The translations under genes and the position numbers were made by a program. DNA of 27,054 nucleotides. Source: Candidatus Kuenenia stuttgartensis. Its GTDB lineage: Bacteria; Bacteroidota; Bacteroidia; Flavobacteriales_D; Crocinitomicaceae. The DNA lies in the NCBI GenBank assembly GCA_943326025.2, contig CALPRR020000004.1, forward strand, positions 1-27,054, read 5' to 3'. This document shows, one piece after another, positions 15,534 through 24,074 of this stretch; the stretch's first letter is position 1; each line of letters starts with the position of its first letter. Below the pieces are notes generated by a model. It did not search any database, was not told where the DNA came from, and was given only the letters and a program-made list of their open reading frames with translations.

Positions 15534-17948
15534 TTACTTAACGCCTTTCAAGTAATGTTCAAACCATTGATCCTGCTCCCACAACAAATGTAGAATGTTT
15601 TCTTTGGCAGAATAACCATGACTTTCTTTAGGTAATAAAACCAATCGAGCTGGTTTTCCAAGACCTTTTAAAGCGTTAAAATAACGTTCACTTTGAAGTG
15701 TAAAAGTTCCAGGATTATTATCAGCATCACCATGAACTAAAAGTAAAGGATGATTCATTTTATCTGCACTATTGAATGGAGACATCGTGTTATAAACAGA
15801 TTGAGCATCCCAAAAACTTCTTTCTTCACTTTGGAAACCAAAAGGTGTTAATGTTCTATTGTATGCACCACTTCTAGCTACACCACAAGCAAATAAATCA
15901 GAATGAGTCAATAAGTTGGCTGTCATGAAAGCACCATAAGAATGTCCACCAACTGCTACTTTTGATCTGTCAATATAACCTAAACTATCTACAGCATCTA
16001 TTGCAGCTTTTGCATTATCAACCAATTGCTCTAAGAAACTATCATTTGGTTCTTTTTCACCTTCTCCAACGATAGGGAAAGAAGCATCATCCAAAATAAC
16101 ATATCCTCTTGTTACCCAGTATACTGGAGAACCATAATATGGGAACGTAAAAGCATTTGGATTTGAAGTATTTTGTCCAGCGCTGTTTTTATCCTTAAAT
16201 TCAGTTGGATATGCCCACATGATCATTGGCAATTTTTCTTTTTTCTTCATATCGTATCCAGCAGGTAAATACAACGTTCCAGAAAGCTCAACACCATCTT
16301 TACGTTTGTATTTAATCACTTCTTTATGAACACCTGCAATGCTTGTAAATGGGTTTTTAAAATTTGTAATTGCTTTTGGTTCACCTTTCTTACCAATTGT
16401 TCTCAAATAATAATTTGGATATTCAGTTGAAGATTCAATTCGAACCAAAACTTCACGTTTTTCTTTATTGATAATTGAAAGAATATTTTCAAGTTTATTT
16501 GTGTATTTTGATTGGTAAACTCTGATACTTTTTCCAGTCATTAAATTCAGTTCATCGATGAATGGGAATTGACCTTTAGCAGTATGACCTTCACCAATTA
16601 AACTTGCAAAAACATTTTTATGAATTGCTAAAACATCAAATCCGTAACTGTTTTTTTCTGTTTCAAAACTACCAGGATTGCCATAAGCATCTTGTTCATC
16701 TCTATCAAATAAAATTCTAGGTTTAATGTTTGTATTTGAAGGACTAAAAACATACGTTTTTGTATTTCTAGTATTCCACCATCCATCAACAACAATTGCA
16801 TACGAATCGTTTCCCCAAATAATATCTGAAAAACGTTGAATAGTCTTAACTACAGAAACAGGTTGATTTGTAAAAGGTGCTTCCCAAGTAAATAATTCAT
16901 CTCTAAATTCAACTTTTTTCTCAGGATCACCTCCATCTAATGCTTCGACATAATAAATAGTTGCTGGTTTATCAGCTCTCCAATACATATCTCTTTTACC
17001 AGTTCTTACAGCCATTGTTCCTTTAGGTAATGTTTCAATTAATGGAACATTATTCACTTCTTTTACCAATTCGCCATTTTTTGAAAGTATTGAAGTTGTG
17101 TAAGCAAAACGATTGTATTGAACGATGTATGAAAATGGTTTTTGGTAAGCAATTGCCATGATGTAATTTCCGTCTGGAGAAGGGTATAGGCCACTCCACA
17201 TTGCAGATTCTTTCCATTTTTTAGTTGATCCATCTAATGTAACAGCGAAAATTTCAGAAGAAATTAAAGTCTCAAAATTTTGCTCGTCCATTTTATTTTT
17301 CAATAAATCTTGATACGTTCTGTTTTGAGCTTTTGAACCATTACTTACAGAAACTGTTGGTCCAGCTGGCAATTCTTTACTTGTATTAATTAAAGGTTTA
17401 CGATTTACCGGTAAAAACTTAACTAATAAAGATTTAGAATCCTTCATCCAAGTGTATGGCATGCCTAAATTTGCATTTAATTTTGCTTCAGTAAGTTTTT
17501 TTGCTGAAGAAGATTGAATATCAATAATCCAAAGTTCAACACCTGAAGAAATTGTATTCGTAAAACTAATTTTTGAATCATCAGGAGACCAATTTACATT
17601 AGCTATTTTTGGATTTGAAGGTAAACCAGTTACTTGTTTTATTTCAGTTGTTCCAAATTTCTGAATTTTCAAATTCGTTAAATAAGTAATTGTACTTGAG
17701 ATATTGGTTGTCGGATTGATTCGTAATCCACCTAATTTCATTTCATCTTGAGAAAGATCCTCTAATGTTTTATAATTATCTCTGTAAGTGTAAAGGATAT
17801 AATCATGTTTACTATTCATGATGACATTTGGTGCTCTTTCAAAATCAACCAATTCTAGAATGGATTTTGGTGGTTTTTGAAAAGTAACATTCTCTTGAGC
17901 GAATGAAAATGCTTGAATAAATAGATATAAGAATAGTATTTTTTTCAT
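15534..17948 (-). CDS. S9D-type glutamyl endopeptidase (prolyl oligopeptidase family), exported
   Basis: 804 residues with a signal peptide (MKKILFLYLF...SFAQ, cleavage after about residue 17). An N-terminal beta-propeller (about 40-530), including a WSPDDSKISFTN WD40-like segment, precedes an alpha/beta-hydrolase peptidase domain. The catalytic residues are Ser670 in GGHSYGAFMTANL, Asp743 in HGDADNNPGT and His777 in ESHGYSA. The stretch CGVARSGAYNRTLTPFGFQ with HGDADNNPGT is distinctive of the glutamyl peptidase group related to plant chloroplast CGEP, so cleavage after Glu is expected. It probably acts in the periplasm in peptide nutrition or protein turnover. The gene is divergent from the LytS kinase gene and lies 82 nt upstream of transaldolase, likely as a separate or loosely coupled transcript. 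Confidence 0.88.
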   Translation of the reverse strand: MKKILFLYLFIQAFSFAQENVTFQKPPKSILELVDFERAPNVIMNSKHDYILYTYRDNYKTLEDLSQDEMKLGGLRINPTTNISSTITYLTNLKIQKFGTTEIKQVTGLPSNPKIANVNWSPDDSKISFTNTISSGVELWIIDIQSSSAKKLTEAKLNANLGMPYTWMKDSKSLLVKFLPVNRKPLINTSKELPAGPTVSVSNGSKAQNRTYQDLLKNKMDEQNFETLISSEIFAVTLDGSTKKWKESAMWSGLYPSPDGNYIMAIAYQKPFSYIVQYNRFAYTTSILSKNGELVKEVNNVPLIETLPKGTMAVRTGKRDMYWRADKPATIYYVEALDGGDPEKKVEFRDELFTWEAPFTNQPVSVVKTIQRFSDIIWGNDSYAIVVDGWWNTRNTKTYVFSPSNTNIKPRILFDRDEQDAYGNPGSFETEKNSYGFDVLAIHKNVFASLIGEGHTAKGQFPFIDELNLMTGKSIRVYQSKYTNKLENILSIINKEKREVLVRIESSTEYPNYYLRTIGKKGEPKAITNFKNPFTSIAGVHKEVIKYKRKDGVELSGTLYLPAGYDMKKKEKLPMIMWAYPTEFKDKNSAGQNTSNPNAFTFPYYGSPVYWVTRGYVILDDASFPIVGEGEKEPNDSFLEQLVDNAKAAIDAVDSLGYIDRSKVAVGGHSYGAFMTANLLTHSDLFACGVARSGAYNRTLTPFGFQSEERSFWDAQSVYNTMSPFNSADKMNHPLLLVHGDADNNPGTFTLQSERYFNALKGLGKPARLVLLPKESHGYSAKENILHLLWEQDQWFEHYLKGVK

Positions 17949-17969
17949 TATAGTTTATTTTGAATTACT

Positions 17970-17977
17970 CAAATTTA
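17970..17977 (-). promoter_or_regulatory. -7 promoter element of the S9D peptidase gene (TAAATTTG)
   Basis: On minus, TAAATTTG matches TAnnTTTG exactly and ends 21 nt before the ATG at 17948. No convincing -33 TTG is seen. Confidence 0.45.
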
Positions 17978-18115
17978 ATGAGAATAAGCAGAATGAAATG
18001 CGATTGTTTATAAACGGCTGGAATCGTTAAAAACTTATTCATCCTAAAGAAAAAATACTTTAAACCTTATTTAAACCAACTATATAAATTAAATTAGTTA
18101 AATTAAAGTATAAGC

Positions 18116-18123
18116 TATTTTTG
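18116..18123 (+). promoter_or_regulatory. -7 promoter element of the LytS/LytTR operon (TATTTTTG)
   Basis: TATTTTTG, an exact TAnnTTTG match, ends 4 nt before the ATG at 18128. Transcription would begin at or next to the start codon. The remaining divergent gap 17949-18115 is AT-rich with no gene. Confidence 0.5.
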
Positions 18124-18127
18124 TTTT

Positions 18128-19165
18128 ATGAAGACTACGCGTTATATGTATTGGGGAGCTCAACTAATTGGATGGATTGTTTATGCAATGTTATTAGTTT
18201 TTGCAACATATGCTCAAAACCCAAAAGATTTAACAGTTTTGCATTATATCAAATTATCAGGACTACTTGTTTTAGCAATTACGTTAACGCATTTGATGAG
18301 AAATATTTTCATTAAATACGGATGGTTAGATATCAAATTACCGACTTTGTTACCAAGAGTAATTGGAATTTCATTATTAGTATCAATTGTATTCGCCTTT
18401 GTTTATGAAGGATTTTGTTACTTAATCGAAATTAAAACAGATAATTACAAGGAAACAACATTCCTTAATTTTTATTTGGAAATATTTTCAGTCTTGATTT
18501 TGATCTTGTTTTGGAATGCACTCTATTTTACTTATCATTTCTTTATGAAATCACGTCAGCAAGAAATGTCGAATATAAAATTAGAAGCAAATAGAAATGA
18601 AATTGAATTAAAGAATTTAAGATCGCAATTGAATCCTCATTTTTTATTTAATTCTTTAAATAGTATCAGAGCATTAATTGAAATTGATCCAAAAGAAGCA
18701 AAACAATCATTAACTTCTTTGTCAAATTTATTACGAAAATCCTTGATGCATGGGAAACAAAATTTAATTACAACATCTGAAGAAATAGAAATGATTTCCA
18801 ATTATTTAGAGTTGGAAAAAATACGTTTTGAAGAACGATTAAAGATTGCTTGGTTAATAGATGAAACATTACATGATTTTTTAATACCTCCTTTTTGTAT
18901 TCAGATGTTGGTTGAAAATGCAATTAAACATGGTATTTCAAAATTGATCAATGGTGGGGAAATTCAAATAAAAATCGGTCAAACTGAAGATAAAGTATTT
19001 TTTATAGTCGAGAATACGGGAACTTTAGGTTCTGATAAAGATTTAGGAATAGGTATTGAAAATACAAAAAGGCGATTAGCCTTGCAATACAAAGGGAAAG
19101 CACATTTTAATATTTATCAGGAAGGTGATAGTGTAATTTCCTCCATAAATTTCAGTAAAATATGA
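18128..19165 (+). CDS. LytS-type sensor histidine kinase
   Basis: 345 residues. Four membrane helices (about 10-28, 41-60, 75-98 and 115-139) with short extracellular loops form the sensor part; there is no PAS or GAF domain. A coiled coil (about 145-166) leads to the His_kinase domain (PF06580): QLNPHFLFNSLN with phospho-acceptor His171, then an HATPase_c domain with N264 in VENAIKHG and a G box DLGIGIENTKRRL (about 305-317). This family phosphorylates LytTR regulators. Its stop overlaps the start of the regulator gene (ATGA), so the two are translated together. The stimulus cannot be read from the sequence. A different-frame open stretch at 18121 is a shadow. Confidence 0.93.
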   Translation: MKTTRYMYWGAQLIGWIVYAMLLVFATYAQNPKDLTVLHYIKLSGLLVLAITLTHLMRNIFIKYGWLDIKLPTLLPRVIGISLLVSIVFAFVYEGFCYLIEIKTDNYKETTFLNFYLEIFSVLILILFWNALYFTYHFFMKSRQQEMSNIKLEANRNEIELKNLRSQLNPHFLFNSLNSIRALIEIDPKEAKQSLTSLSNLLRKSLMHGKQNLITTSEEIEMISNYLELEKIRFEERLKIAWLIDETLHDFLIPPFCIQMLVENAIKHGISKLINGGEIQIKIGQTEDKVFFIVENTGTLGSDKDLGIGIENTKRRLALQYKGKAHFNIYQEGDSVISSINFSKI

Positions 19166-19905
19166 AGACTTTAAGAACAATTATAATTGATGATGAGCGT
19201 TTAGCACGTGAGGAATTAAAATTACTTTTAAAAGATTATCATGAAATTGATATCATTGATGAAGCTAAAAATGGTGAAGAGGCGATTGAAAAAATCAAGG
19301 TTTTAAAACCAGATTTAATCTTTTTAGATATTTCAATGCCTGAAATGAATGGCTTTGAAATGTTAAAACAATTAGAAGAGATTCCAAAAGTAATCTTTGT
19401 TACTGCTTTTGATGAATATGCTATTAAAGCTTTCGAAGTAAATGCATTGGATTACGTCATGAAGCCTGTTGATCCAGCAAGATTAGATGAATCTATTCAA
19501 AAATTGAATTTAAAAGAAGAAGATTTTACATCTCAATTTGAAGGAGCGATTAATCGTAAGGATAGAACTTTAACATTAACCGATAGTGTTTTTATTAAAG
19601 ATGGTGAAAAGTGTTGGTTTATAGAATTGAATAAGGTAAGAATGTTAGAATCTGATGGGAATTATGTAAAAGTCTATTTTGATAATTTTAGACCTTTGGT
19701 TTTAAGATCTTTAAATAGTTTTGAGGAAAGATTAGATCCTGAACATTTCTTTAGAGCGAATCGAAAATTCATTATCAATTTAAAATGGATTTCCCATATT
19801 GAAAACTGGTTTAATGGAGGTTTACAAGTAGAATTAAGAGAAGGAGAGAAAATTGAAATTTCTAGAAGACAAGCTATTCGTTTTAAAGAAATAATGTCAT
19901 TATAA
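19162..19905 (+). CDS. LytTR-family response regulator
   Basis: 247 residues. The N-terminal receiver has the acidic pair D10/D11, phospho-acceptor D56 in IFLDISMPEMNGFE, Thr81 in VTAFDEYA and Lys101 in VMKPVDP. A LytTR DNA-binding domain occupies about 137-246, with the LESDGNYVKVYF and FFRANRKFIINL segments typical of the fold. It forms the partner of the LytS kinase through a 4-nt overlap. LytTR proteins bind tandem 9-bp direct repeats; I could not identify a convincing pair nearby. The gene ends exactly at the terminator stem that also serves the convergent CvfB-like gene. Confidence 0.94.
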   Translation: MKTLRTIIIDDERLAREELKLLLKDYHEIDIIDEAKNGEEAIEKIKVLKPDLIFLDISMPEMNGFEMLKQLEEIPKVIFVTAFDEYAIKAFEVNALDYVMKPVDPARLDESIQKLNLKEEDFTSQFEGAINRKDRTLTLTDSVFIKDGEKCWFIELNKVRMLESDGNYVKVYFDNFRPLVLRSLNSFEERLDPEHFFRANRKFIINLKWISHIENWFNGGLQVELREGEKIEISRRQAIRFKEIMSL

Positions 19906-19938
19906 AAATTAAGGCTCGATTATTCGAGCCTTAATTTT
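19905..19938. terminator. Bidirectional intrinsic terminator
   Basis: A perfect 15-bp stem, AAAATTAAGGCTCGA (19905-19919) with its complement (19924-19938), and a TTAT loop. A-tract and T-tract flank it on both sides. It begins at the last base of the regulator stop codon and ends 1 nt before the CvfB-like stop, so it serves both genes. Confidence 0.93.
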
Positions 19939-20766
19939 TTATATTAATGAAATTGAATCATCGTTAATTAAAATCAATCTATTTTTATACAGATTTCCAA
20001 CAGCTTGTTTGAATGTTTTTTTGCTCATTCCAACTTGATCTCTTATTTCATCAGGATGACTTTTATCTGTTAAAAATATAGTTCCTTTTTTAGCTTTCAA
20101 CATTTCTAATAATTGTTGAGACAAAGGTTCAATTTTAACATAACCAGATTTTTCTAAACGAATATCTAATTTTCCATCCTCACGGATATTATAAATAAAT
20201 CCTTTAGTATAATCACCTCGACGCATTTTACGGTTAACATCATTGTTGTAAACAATTCCTAAAAATTGATCATTAACAATTACTTTAACACCTAAGTCAA
20301 ATGTTTCGCATATTAGAAGTTCAACTTCATCTTCAACATTTAACTCAGTTGTGTCAGTATTATAATATTTCTTATGTTTTGTAGTTGCAACTAAACGATC
20401 AGTAGAAGTGTCTAGTTTTAAGAAAACTAAATAATATTTATCTTCTTCTAAACGAGTGGTTTGCTCACGAAATGGAATCAATAAATCTTTTTCTAATCCC
20501 CAATCAACAAACGCACCATATGCATTTACTTCTTTAACTTTAAGATATGCAAAAGAATTTAAATGAATGTATGGTTTTTGTGTTGTAGCAACTAAACGAT
20601 CTTCAGAGTCCTTATATAAAAAAACAGATATTTCGTTTCCAATTTCCATATCATCGGTGATGTATTTATTAGGAAGTAGAACATCATTATCGTTCTCATC
20701 TCCCAAATATGCTCCAACAGAAGTAAAACGTAAAATTGTTAGTGCATTGTATTCACCGATTTTCAT
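19939..20766 (-). CDS. CvfB-like S1 RNA-binding protein
   Basis: 275 residues, the usual length of the CvfB/YitL family. Three S1-like repeats are visible: residues 1-62 (ending RLVATTQKP), about 68-132 (SFAYLKVKEVNAYGAFVDWG, ending RLVATTKHK) and about 140-205 (EDEVELLICETFDLGVKVIV, ending GKLDIRLEK). A winged-helix segment closes the protein (about 210-275), with SHPDEIRDQVGMSKKTFKQA and LYKNRLILIND. CvfB proteins bind RNA and affect virulence-factor expression in Staphylococcus; in Bacteroidota the role is not known. It follows the universal stress protein gene by 27 nt, so co-transcription is likely. Confidence 0.9.
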   Translation of the reverse strand: MKIGEYNALTILRFTSVGAYLGDENDNDVLLPNKYITDDMEIGNEISVFLYKDSEDRLVATTQKPYIHLNSFAYLKVKEVNAYGAFVDWGLEKDLLIPFREQTTRLEEDKYYLVFLKLDTSTDRLVATTKHKKYYNTDTTELNVEDEVELLICETFDLGVKVIVNDQFLGIVYNNDVNRKMRRGDYTKGFIYNIREDGKLDIRLEKSGYVKIEPLSQQLLEMLKAKKGTIFLTDKSHPDEIRDQVGMSKKTFKQAVGNLYKNRLILINDDSISLI

Positions 20767-20793
20767 AATTTGAAACTGTTATTAATGTAATAA

Positions 20794-21600
20794 TTAAAAG
20801 AAAGAAAAAGTTGCTTCTTGAGAATTGATGATCATACAAGGAATTTTTGGTTCATTGGTAATCAATGTTTGAGCGTATTTTTCAAATTGAGGAAGTAAAC
20901 TAACTGAATGATAAGCAATTGCAATCATATCGAACTCGTTTTGAACACAATAGTCAATTACTTTTTTGTGATAAGGATCATTTGATTCAAAACGAACTAA
21001 ATCACATGAAACACCATTTTCAATAATTTTACGTTTAACGATATGTATTCTATTTTTCATTTGATTCTCTCTCATGGTATCTCCTTGTTTTTCATATGCA
21101 ATTGTCACTTTTGCATTGAAAATTTTAGCGATATCTCCAGCATTGTTTACAATTTGTAAACTTTCTTTAGAAAGGTCAATAGGAATAAGAATTTTCTTTA
21201 ATTGTTTAGCTTCTGTTTCTTGTTGAATAACGACAAATGGAATGGAAGTGCTGGTAATTACTTTCATAGCATGACTTCCAAAAAGTTTTTGCATACCTTT
21301 CATACCATGAGTTCCCATTATTACTAATTGCGATTTTTCTTCCATTATTACCTTTCCAATATCATTAAAGAAATTACCTACTTTAATTATAGGAGTTATT
21401 GTTACATAAGAAGATTTTCTGCTATCGTTTATTATTTGTTCTAATTTTGCTGTTGCTGCTTTTAGTTCAGATTTATCATTTAAAATATGAACAACTTTAA
21501 TTTCACATGTAATTTTACTGCTTAAATAAAGTGCATAATTCAAACCTGAGTCACCAACTGGTGTAAAATCATGAAGTACAATAAATATATTCTTGTTCAT
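20794..21600 (-). CDS. Tandem-domain universal stress protein (UspA family)
   Basis: 268 residues in two Usp domains (about 1-140 and 143-268). The first ends with the nucleotide-binding pattern GTHGMKGMQKLFGSHAMKVI, a G-x2-G-x8-9-G-S form, so ATP or AMP binding is plausible there. In the second the corresponding region reads IAYHSVSLLPQFEKYAQTLI and lacks the glycines, suggesting it does not bind nucleotide in the same way. Cytoplasmic; no signal peptide. Stress-induced expression is usual in the family. It is probably transcribed from the -7 element at 21617-21624 and runs into the CvfB-like gene. Confidence 0.88.
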   Translation of the reverse strand: MNKNIFIVLHDFTPVGDSGLNYALYLSSKITCEIKVVHILNDKSELKAATAKLEQIINDSRKSSYVTITPIIKVGNFFNDIGKVIMEEKSQLVIMGTHGMKGMQKLFGSHAMKVITSTSIPFVVIQQETEAKQLKKILIPIDLSKESLQIVNNAGDIAKIFNAKVTIAYEKQGDTMRENQMKNRIHIVKRKIIENGVSCDLVRFESNDPYHKKVIDYCVQNEFDMIAIAYHSVSLLPQFEKYAQTLITNEPKIPCMIINSQEATFSFF

Positions 21601-21616
21601 TTCAACTTGTTTTCTT

Positions 21617-21624
21617 CAAATATA
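21617..21624 (-). promoter_or_regulatory. -7 promoter element of the universal stress protein gene (TATATTTG)
   Basis: On minus, TATATTTG is an exact TAnnTTTG match 16 nt upstream of the ATG at 21600. The rest of the 151-nt gap (21601-21751) is AT-rich and shows no other structure that I trust. Confidence 0.5.
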
Positions 21625-21751
21625 GTAATTTAAGTCTATTTGAATGAATTTTGTTTTTAAACAAATCAGTCTTTATAAGTTGAAAATAAGATATAAACTT
21701 AAAGGTGTTTATGTGTCAAAAGGTTTTTTATAAATTGAAAAAAATCATTTT

Positions 21752-22873
21752 TTAATTTCTTTTTTTCCGTTTTTTTTTCACATCAGAATAGATGTAAGAT
21801 GAATATAAACTATCTCTTTTCTTTACTTTTCTATCTTTAATTGTTCGTGAATTAGTTGAACTTGTTTTAGTATTTGTTGAATTACCAGATTTTAAATTTT
21901 CATCATCTCCAGGAAGTGAAGCAGTATGACTATTTCCTCCAGCGATAGCATTAGGATCACTTGGATTTATCCATTTACCTTTATATTCGACTTCTTCAAC
22001 TTTACCTGTTTTAGGATTTTGAACATGTACAACAATTTTCTCATCAGATCTTTTGTTGATACCTACAACATCAGGCTGAAGAACCCACTTATCTTTAATA
22101 TATTTAAAAGCATCGTAAGAAAAATCAGGAACATAGTAACAGTAGAAACCTTCCATACTAGGTGTTTCTGGAGATAAATGATCAAAAATAATTCGATTGT
22201 ATTCAGCTTCAAATTTTAAAGACATATAAGCTTTTTCTGAATGCTCGTAAAACATTCTATTAAAAGTTTCTTTACCAACTTTAAAGATAGGGCTACCTAA
22301 TTTTGGTGTATTACCAGTAAATGATAAAACGTCAATTAATTTAATGTTACTTGAAATTGTATTTGCATCATACCCTAACAAGGTGTATACTTGTTTGTTT
22401 CCTTTGGCTAATGGAATGATTTTATAATACAATGCACCATACCAATTTTTACCGTCTAAAATTTCTGAAGGGCGAGGAGTTAAAGCAAATGAATTATCAA
22501 TTAATTCTGAAATTTTAATTTCATTTTTCGCTTTTGTATCAACTCTTAATATGTAACAGTAATATTTTTGAGATTTATCATCTTGCTCAACATTCCAATT
22601 GAACATTCTAATTAAATTGTCTTCACTTTTAATTGTTCCAATAGATTTTAATGAGGCAAAAGGATAATTAAAAGCATTATCTAATTGTATAGTTTCGTAA
22701 AGATAATCCTTGAAGATTTTATTTTTCAAAGATTTATCAGCGTCATTTTCAGCAGCTCTTAAATCATTTAAATACAATGACAGCTGTTGCTCGCGTACAA
22801 GCAAAACAGAGTCAGCCTGAGCAAAACTTTTGCTTAGTCCGAAAATTGTAAGTATGATAAAAATAGCTCTCAT
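21752..22873 (-). CDS. Secreted protein of unknown function with a basic C-terminal tail
   Basis: 373 residues with a signal peptide (MRAIFIILTIFGLSKSFAQ). I do not recognise a named family, although LIRMFNWNVEQDD and similar segments are familiar from uncharacterised exported proteins of Bacteroidota. The body (20-270) is rich in beta-prone stretches with many aromatic residues: YYCYILRVD, NWYGALYYKIIP, YTLLGYD, and MEGFYCYYVPDF. A GKVEEVEYKGKWINPSDPNA segment follows, then a Ser/Thr/Asn-rich linker (about 315-345), and a strongly basic end (DRKVKKRDS..., terminating VKKKRKKRN). The tail could bind nucleic acid, lipopolysaccharide or the cell wall, or be a low-complexity spacer. It lies 60 nt after the DinB gene, on the same strand. 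TACATTTA just upstream of the start is a one-mismatch -7 element. Confidence 0.7.
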   Translation of the reverse strand: MRAIFIILTIFGLSKSFAQADSVLLVREQQLSLYLNDLRAAENDADKSLKNKIFKDYLYETIQLDNAFNYPFASLKSIGTIKSEDNLIRMFNWNVEQDDKSQKYYCYILRVDTKAKNEIKISELIDNSFALTPRPSEILDGKNWYGALYYKIIPLAKGNKQVYTLLGYDANTISSNIKLIDVLSFTGNTPKLGSPIFKVGKETFNRMFYEHSEKAYMSLKFEAEYNRIIFDHLSPETPSMEGFYCYYVPDFSYDAFKYIKDKWVLQPDVVGINKRSDEKIVVHVQNPKTGKVEEVEYKGKWINPSDPNAIAGGNSHTASLPGDDENLKSGNSTNTKTSSTNSRTIKDRKVKKRDSLYSSYIYSDVKKKRKKRN

Positions 22874-22933
22874 GCTTTTATAAACGTAAATGTAAGAAGA
22901 TAGTTACGATTTTACAAATACGAAAATTAAAAT

Positions 22934-23374
22934 TCACTTGTAAACAATAAAATTTGAACTTGAATTCAGTAATTTTAATCGATTCATTTCTAGCGAAATC
23001 TGAGCTCTATGGTGGGTTGAATGATTTAAGATGTGATACAAAATATCACTACTATTTTTTTTCAACAAAACACCTTCAGAATCATGATAATTTACTTTTT
23101 CATTCAAATCTAAATTTTCCAAATAGTCAATTGTTGTCAAATAATTGGATTGATTCAATTTTAAAAAGTAATCAATCGGTAATTTATCCCAATCATTTGA
23201 TTCGGGTAATTCACCTAATAAACGCGCATTCCAAATGTGATGAATGTTTATTAGGTGAGACATTGAACGAAGTACAAAATCATTTAATTGATTTTCATTT
23301 TTCAATAAGTTTAGACACAATGATTTATTAGCGTAAAAATCAAATTCAAACTTATCAATAAAAAAGTCTTTCAT
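22934..23374 (-). CDS. DinB-like four-helix metal-binding protein
   Basis: 146 residues, four helices in the DinB/YfiT arrangement. The C-terminal signature HILNHSTHHRAQI (about 114-126) corresponds to the DinB H-x3-HxxxHRGQ motif, and a further His near residues 40-46 (HLINIHHIW) would complete a three-His metal site. The WNARLLGEL segment after it is also typical. Family members act as metal-dependent thiol transferases or dehydrochlorinases, and some use low-molecular-weight thiols including bacillithiol (BstA in Bacillus). With a bshA gene elsewhere in the window, a bacillithiol-dependent transferase is a reasonable but unproven idea. It starts 9 nt after rpe on the same strand, so it is probably in the same transcript. 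Confidence 0.82.
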   Translation of the reverse strand: MKDFFIDKFEFDFYANKSLCLNLLKNENQLNDFVLRSMSHLINIHHIWNARLLGELPESNDWDKLPIDYFLKLNQSNYLTTIDYLENLDLNEKVNYHDSEGVLLKKNSSDILYHILNHSTHHRAQISLEMNRLKLLNSSSNFIVYK

Positions 23375-23383
23375 TAAACGTTT

Positions 23384-24034
23384 CTATAAACTCTTCAAGT
23401 CTACAATTGTTTGAGTTGGATTAGATGAGTTAAAAACAAAACTTCCTGCTACCAAAACATCAGCTCCTGCTTCAATTAATTGTTTTCCTGTTTCTAAATT
23501 TACTCCTCCATCAACTTCAATTAAAGCGTTTGAACCTGACTTAATAATTAAGTCTTTGGTTTGCTTTACTTTATTTACAGCGTTTTGAATGAATTTTTGT
23601 CCACCAAAACCTGGATTAACTGACATAATTAAAACTAAATCAAGATCTGCAATGACATCTTCCAATACATTTACATTTGTATGAGGATTTAAAGCTACAC
23701 CAGCTTTCATTCCTGCTTCTTTTATCGCTTGAATTGTTCTGTGCAAATGTGGACATGCTTCGTAATGAACAGTCAAAATATCAGTTCCTGCTTTCTTGAA
23801 ATCTTGAATGTATTTATCCGGATTAACAATCATAATATGAACATCTAAAGGCTTAGTTGCATGTTTTTTGATTGCTTCAATTACTGGGAAACCAAAAGAA
23901 ATATTTGGAACAAAAACACCATCCATAACATCGATGTGAAACCAATCAGCTGTTGATTGATTAATCATTTCAACATCTCTTTGGATATTTGCAAAATCAC
24001 ATGATAATACAGAAGGGGAAATTAAATGTGCCAT
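23384..24034 (-). CDS. rpe: Ribulose-phosphate 3-epimerase
   Basis: 216 residues, a TIM barrel that interconverts ribulose-5-phosphate and xylulose-5-phosphate in the pentose phosphate pathway. Family motifs are complete: ISPSVLSCDFAN with Ser8, WFHIDVMDGVFVPN (H33, D35), DVHIMI (H66), MSVNPGFGGQKFI (phosphate and Met/Pro loop), and IEVDGGV with catalytic D175. The length and starting ATG are standard. It is followed after 9 nt by the DinB-like gene. An exact -7 element lies 21 nt upstream. With the transaldolase at 14795-15451 it covers two steps of the non-oxidative pentose phosphate branch. Confidence 0.96.
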   Translation of the reverse strand: MAHLISPSVLSCDFANIQRDVEMINQSTADWFHIDVMDGVFVPNISFGFPVIEAIKKHATKPLDVHIMIVNPDKYIQDFKKAGTDILTVHYEACPHLHRTIQAIKEAGMKAGVALNPHTNVNVLEDVIADLDLVLIMSVNPGFGGQKFIQNAVNKVKQTKDLIIKSGSNALIEVDGGVNLETGKQLIEAGADVLVAGSFVFNSSNPTQTIVDLKSL

Positions 24035-24055
24035 TATTCTTTATTTATTTTTTGG

Positions 24056-24063
24056 CAAATTTA
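24056..24063 (-). promoter_or_regulatory. -7 promoter element of rpe (TAAATTTG)
   Basis: On minus, TAAATTTG is an exact TAnnTTTG match that ends 21 nt before the rpe ATG at 24034, in the 40-nt gap after the L,D-transpeptidase gene. It is identical to the element in front of the S9D peptidase gene and lies at the same distance from its start. Confidence 0.45.
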
Positions 24064-24074
24064 ACGAATCATTA

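Noticed and set aside
18000..18050. Possible LytTR binding site (ATCGTTAAAA-like) in the divergent region
   Set aside because: Only one weak half-site is visible, while LytTR sites are tandem direct repeats.
18121..18315. Open frame starting 7 nt before the LytS ATG in another frame
   Set aside because: It begins inside the promoter element and has no features of a protein; the LytS frame is certain.
22954..23331. 125-codon open frame on plus opposite the DinB-like gene
   Set aside because: It mirrors the DinB frame and shows no domain; the minus-strand gene has a clear His motif and operon position.
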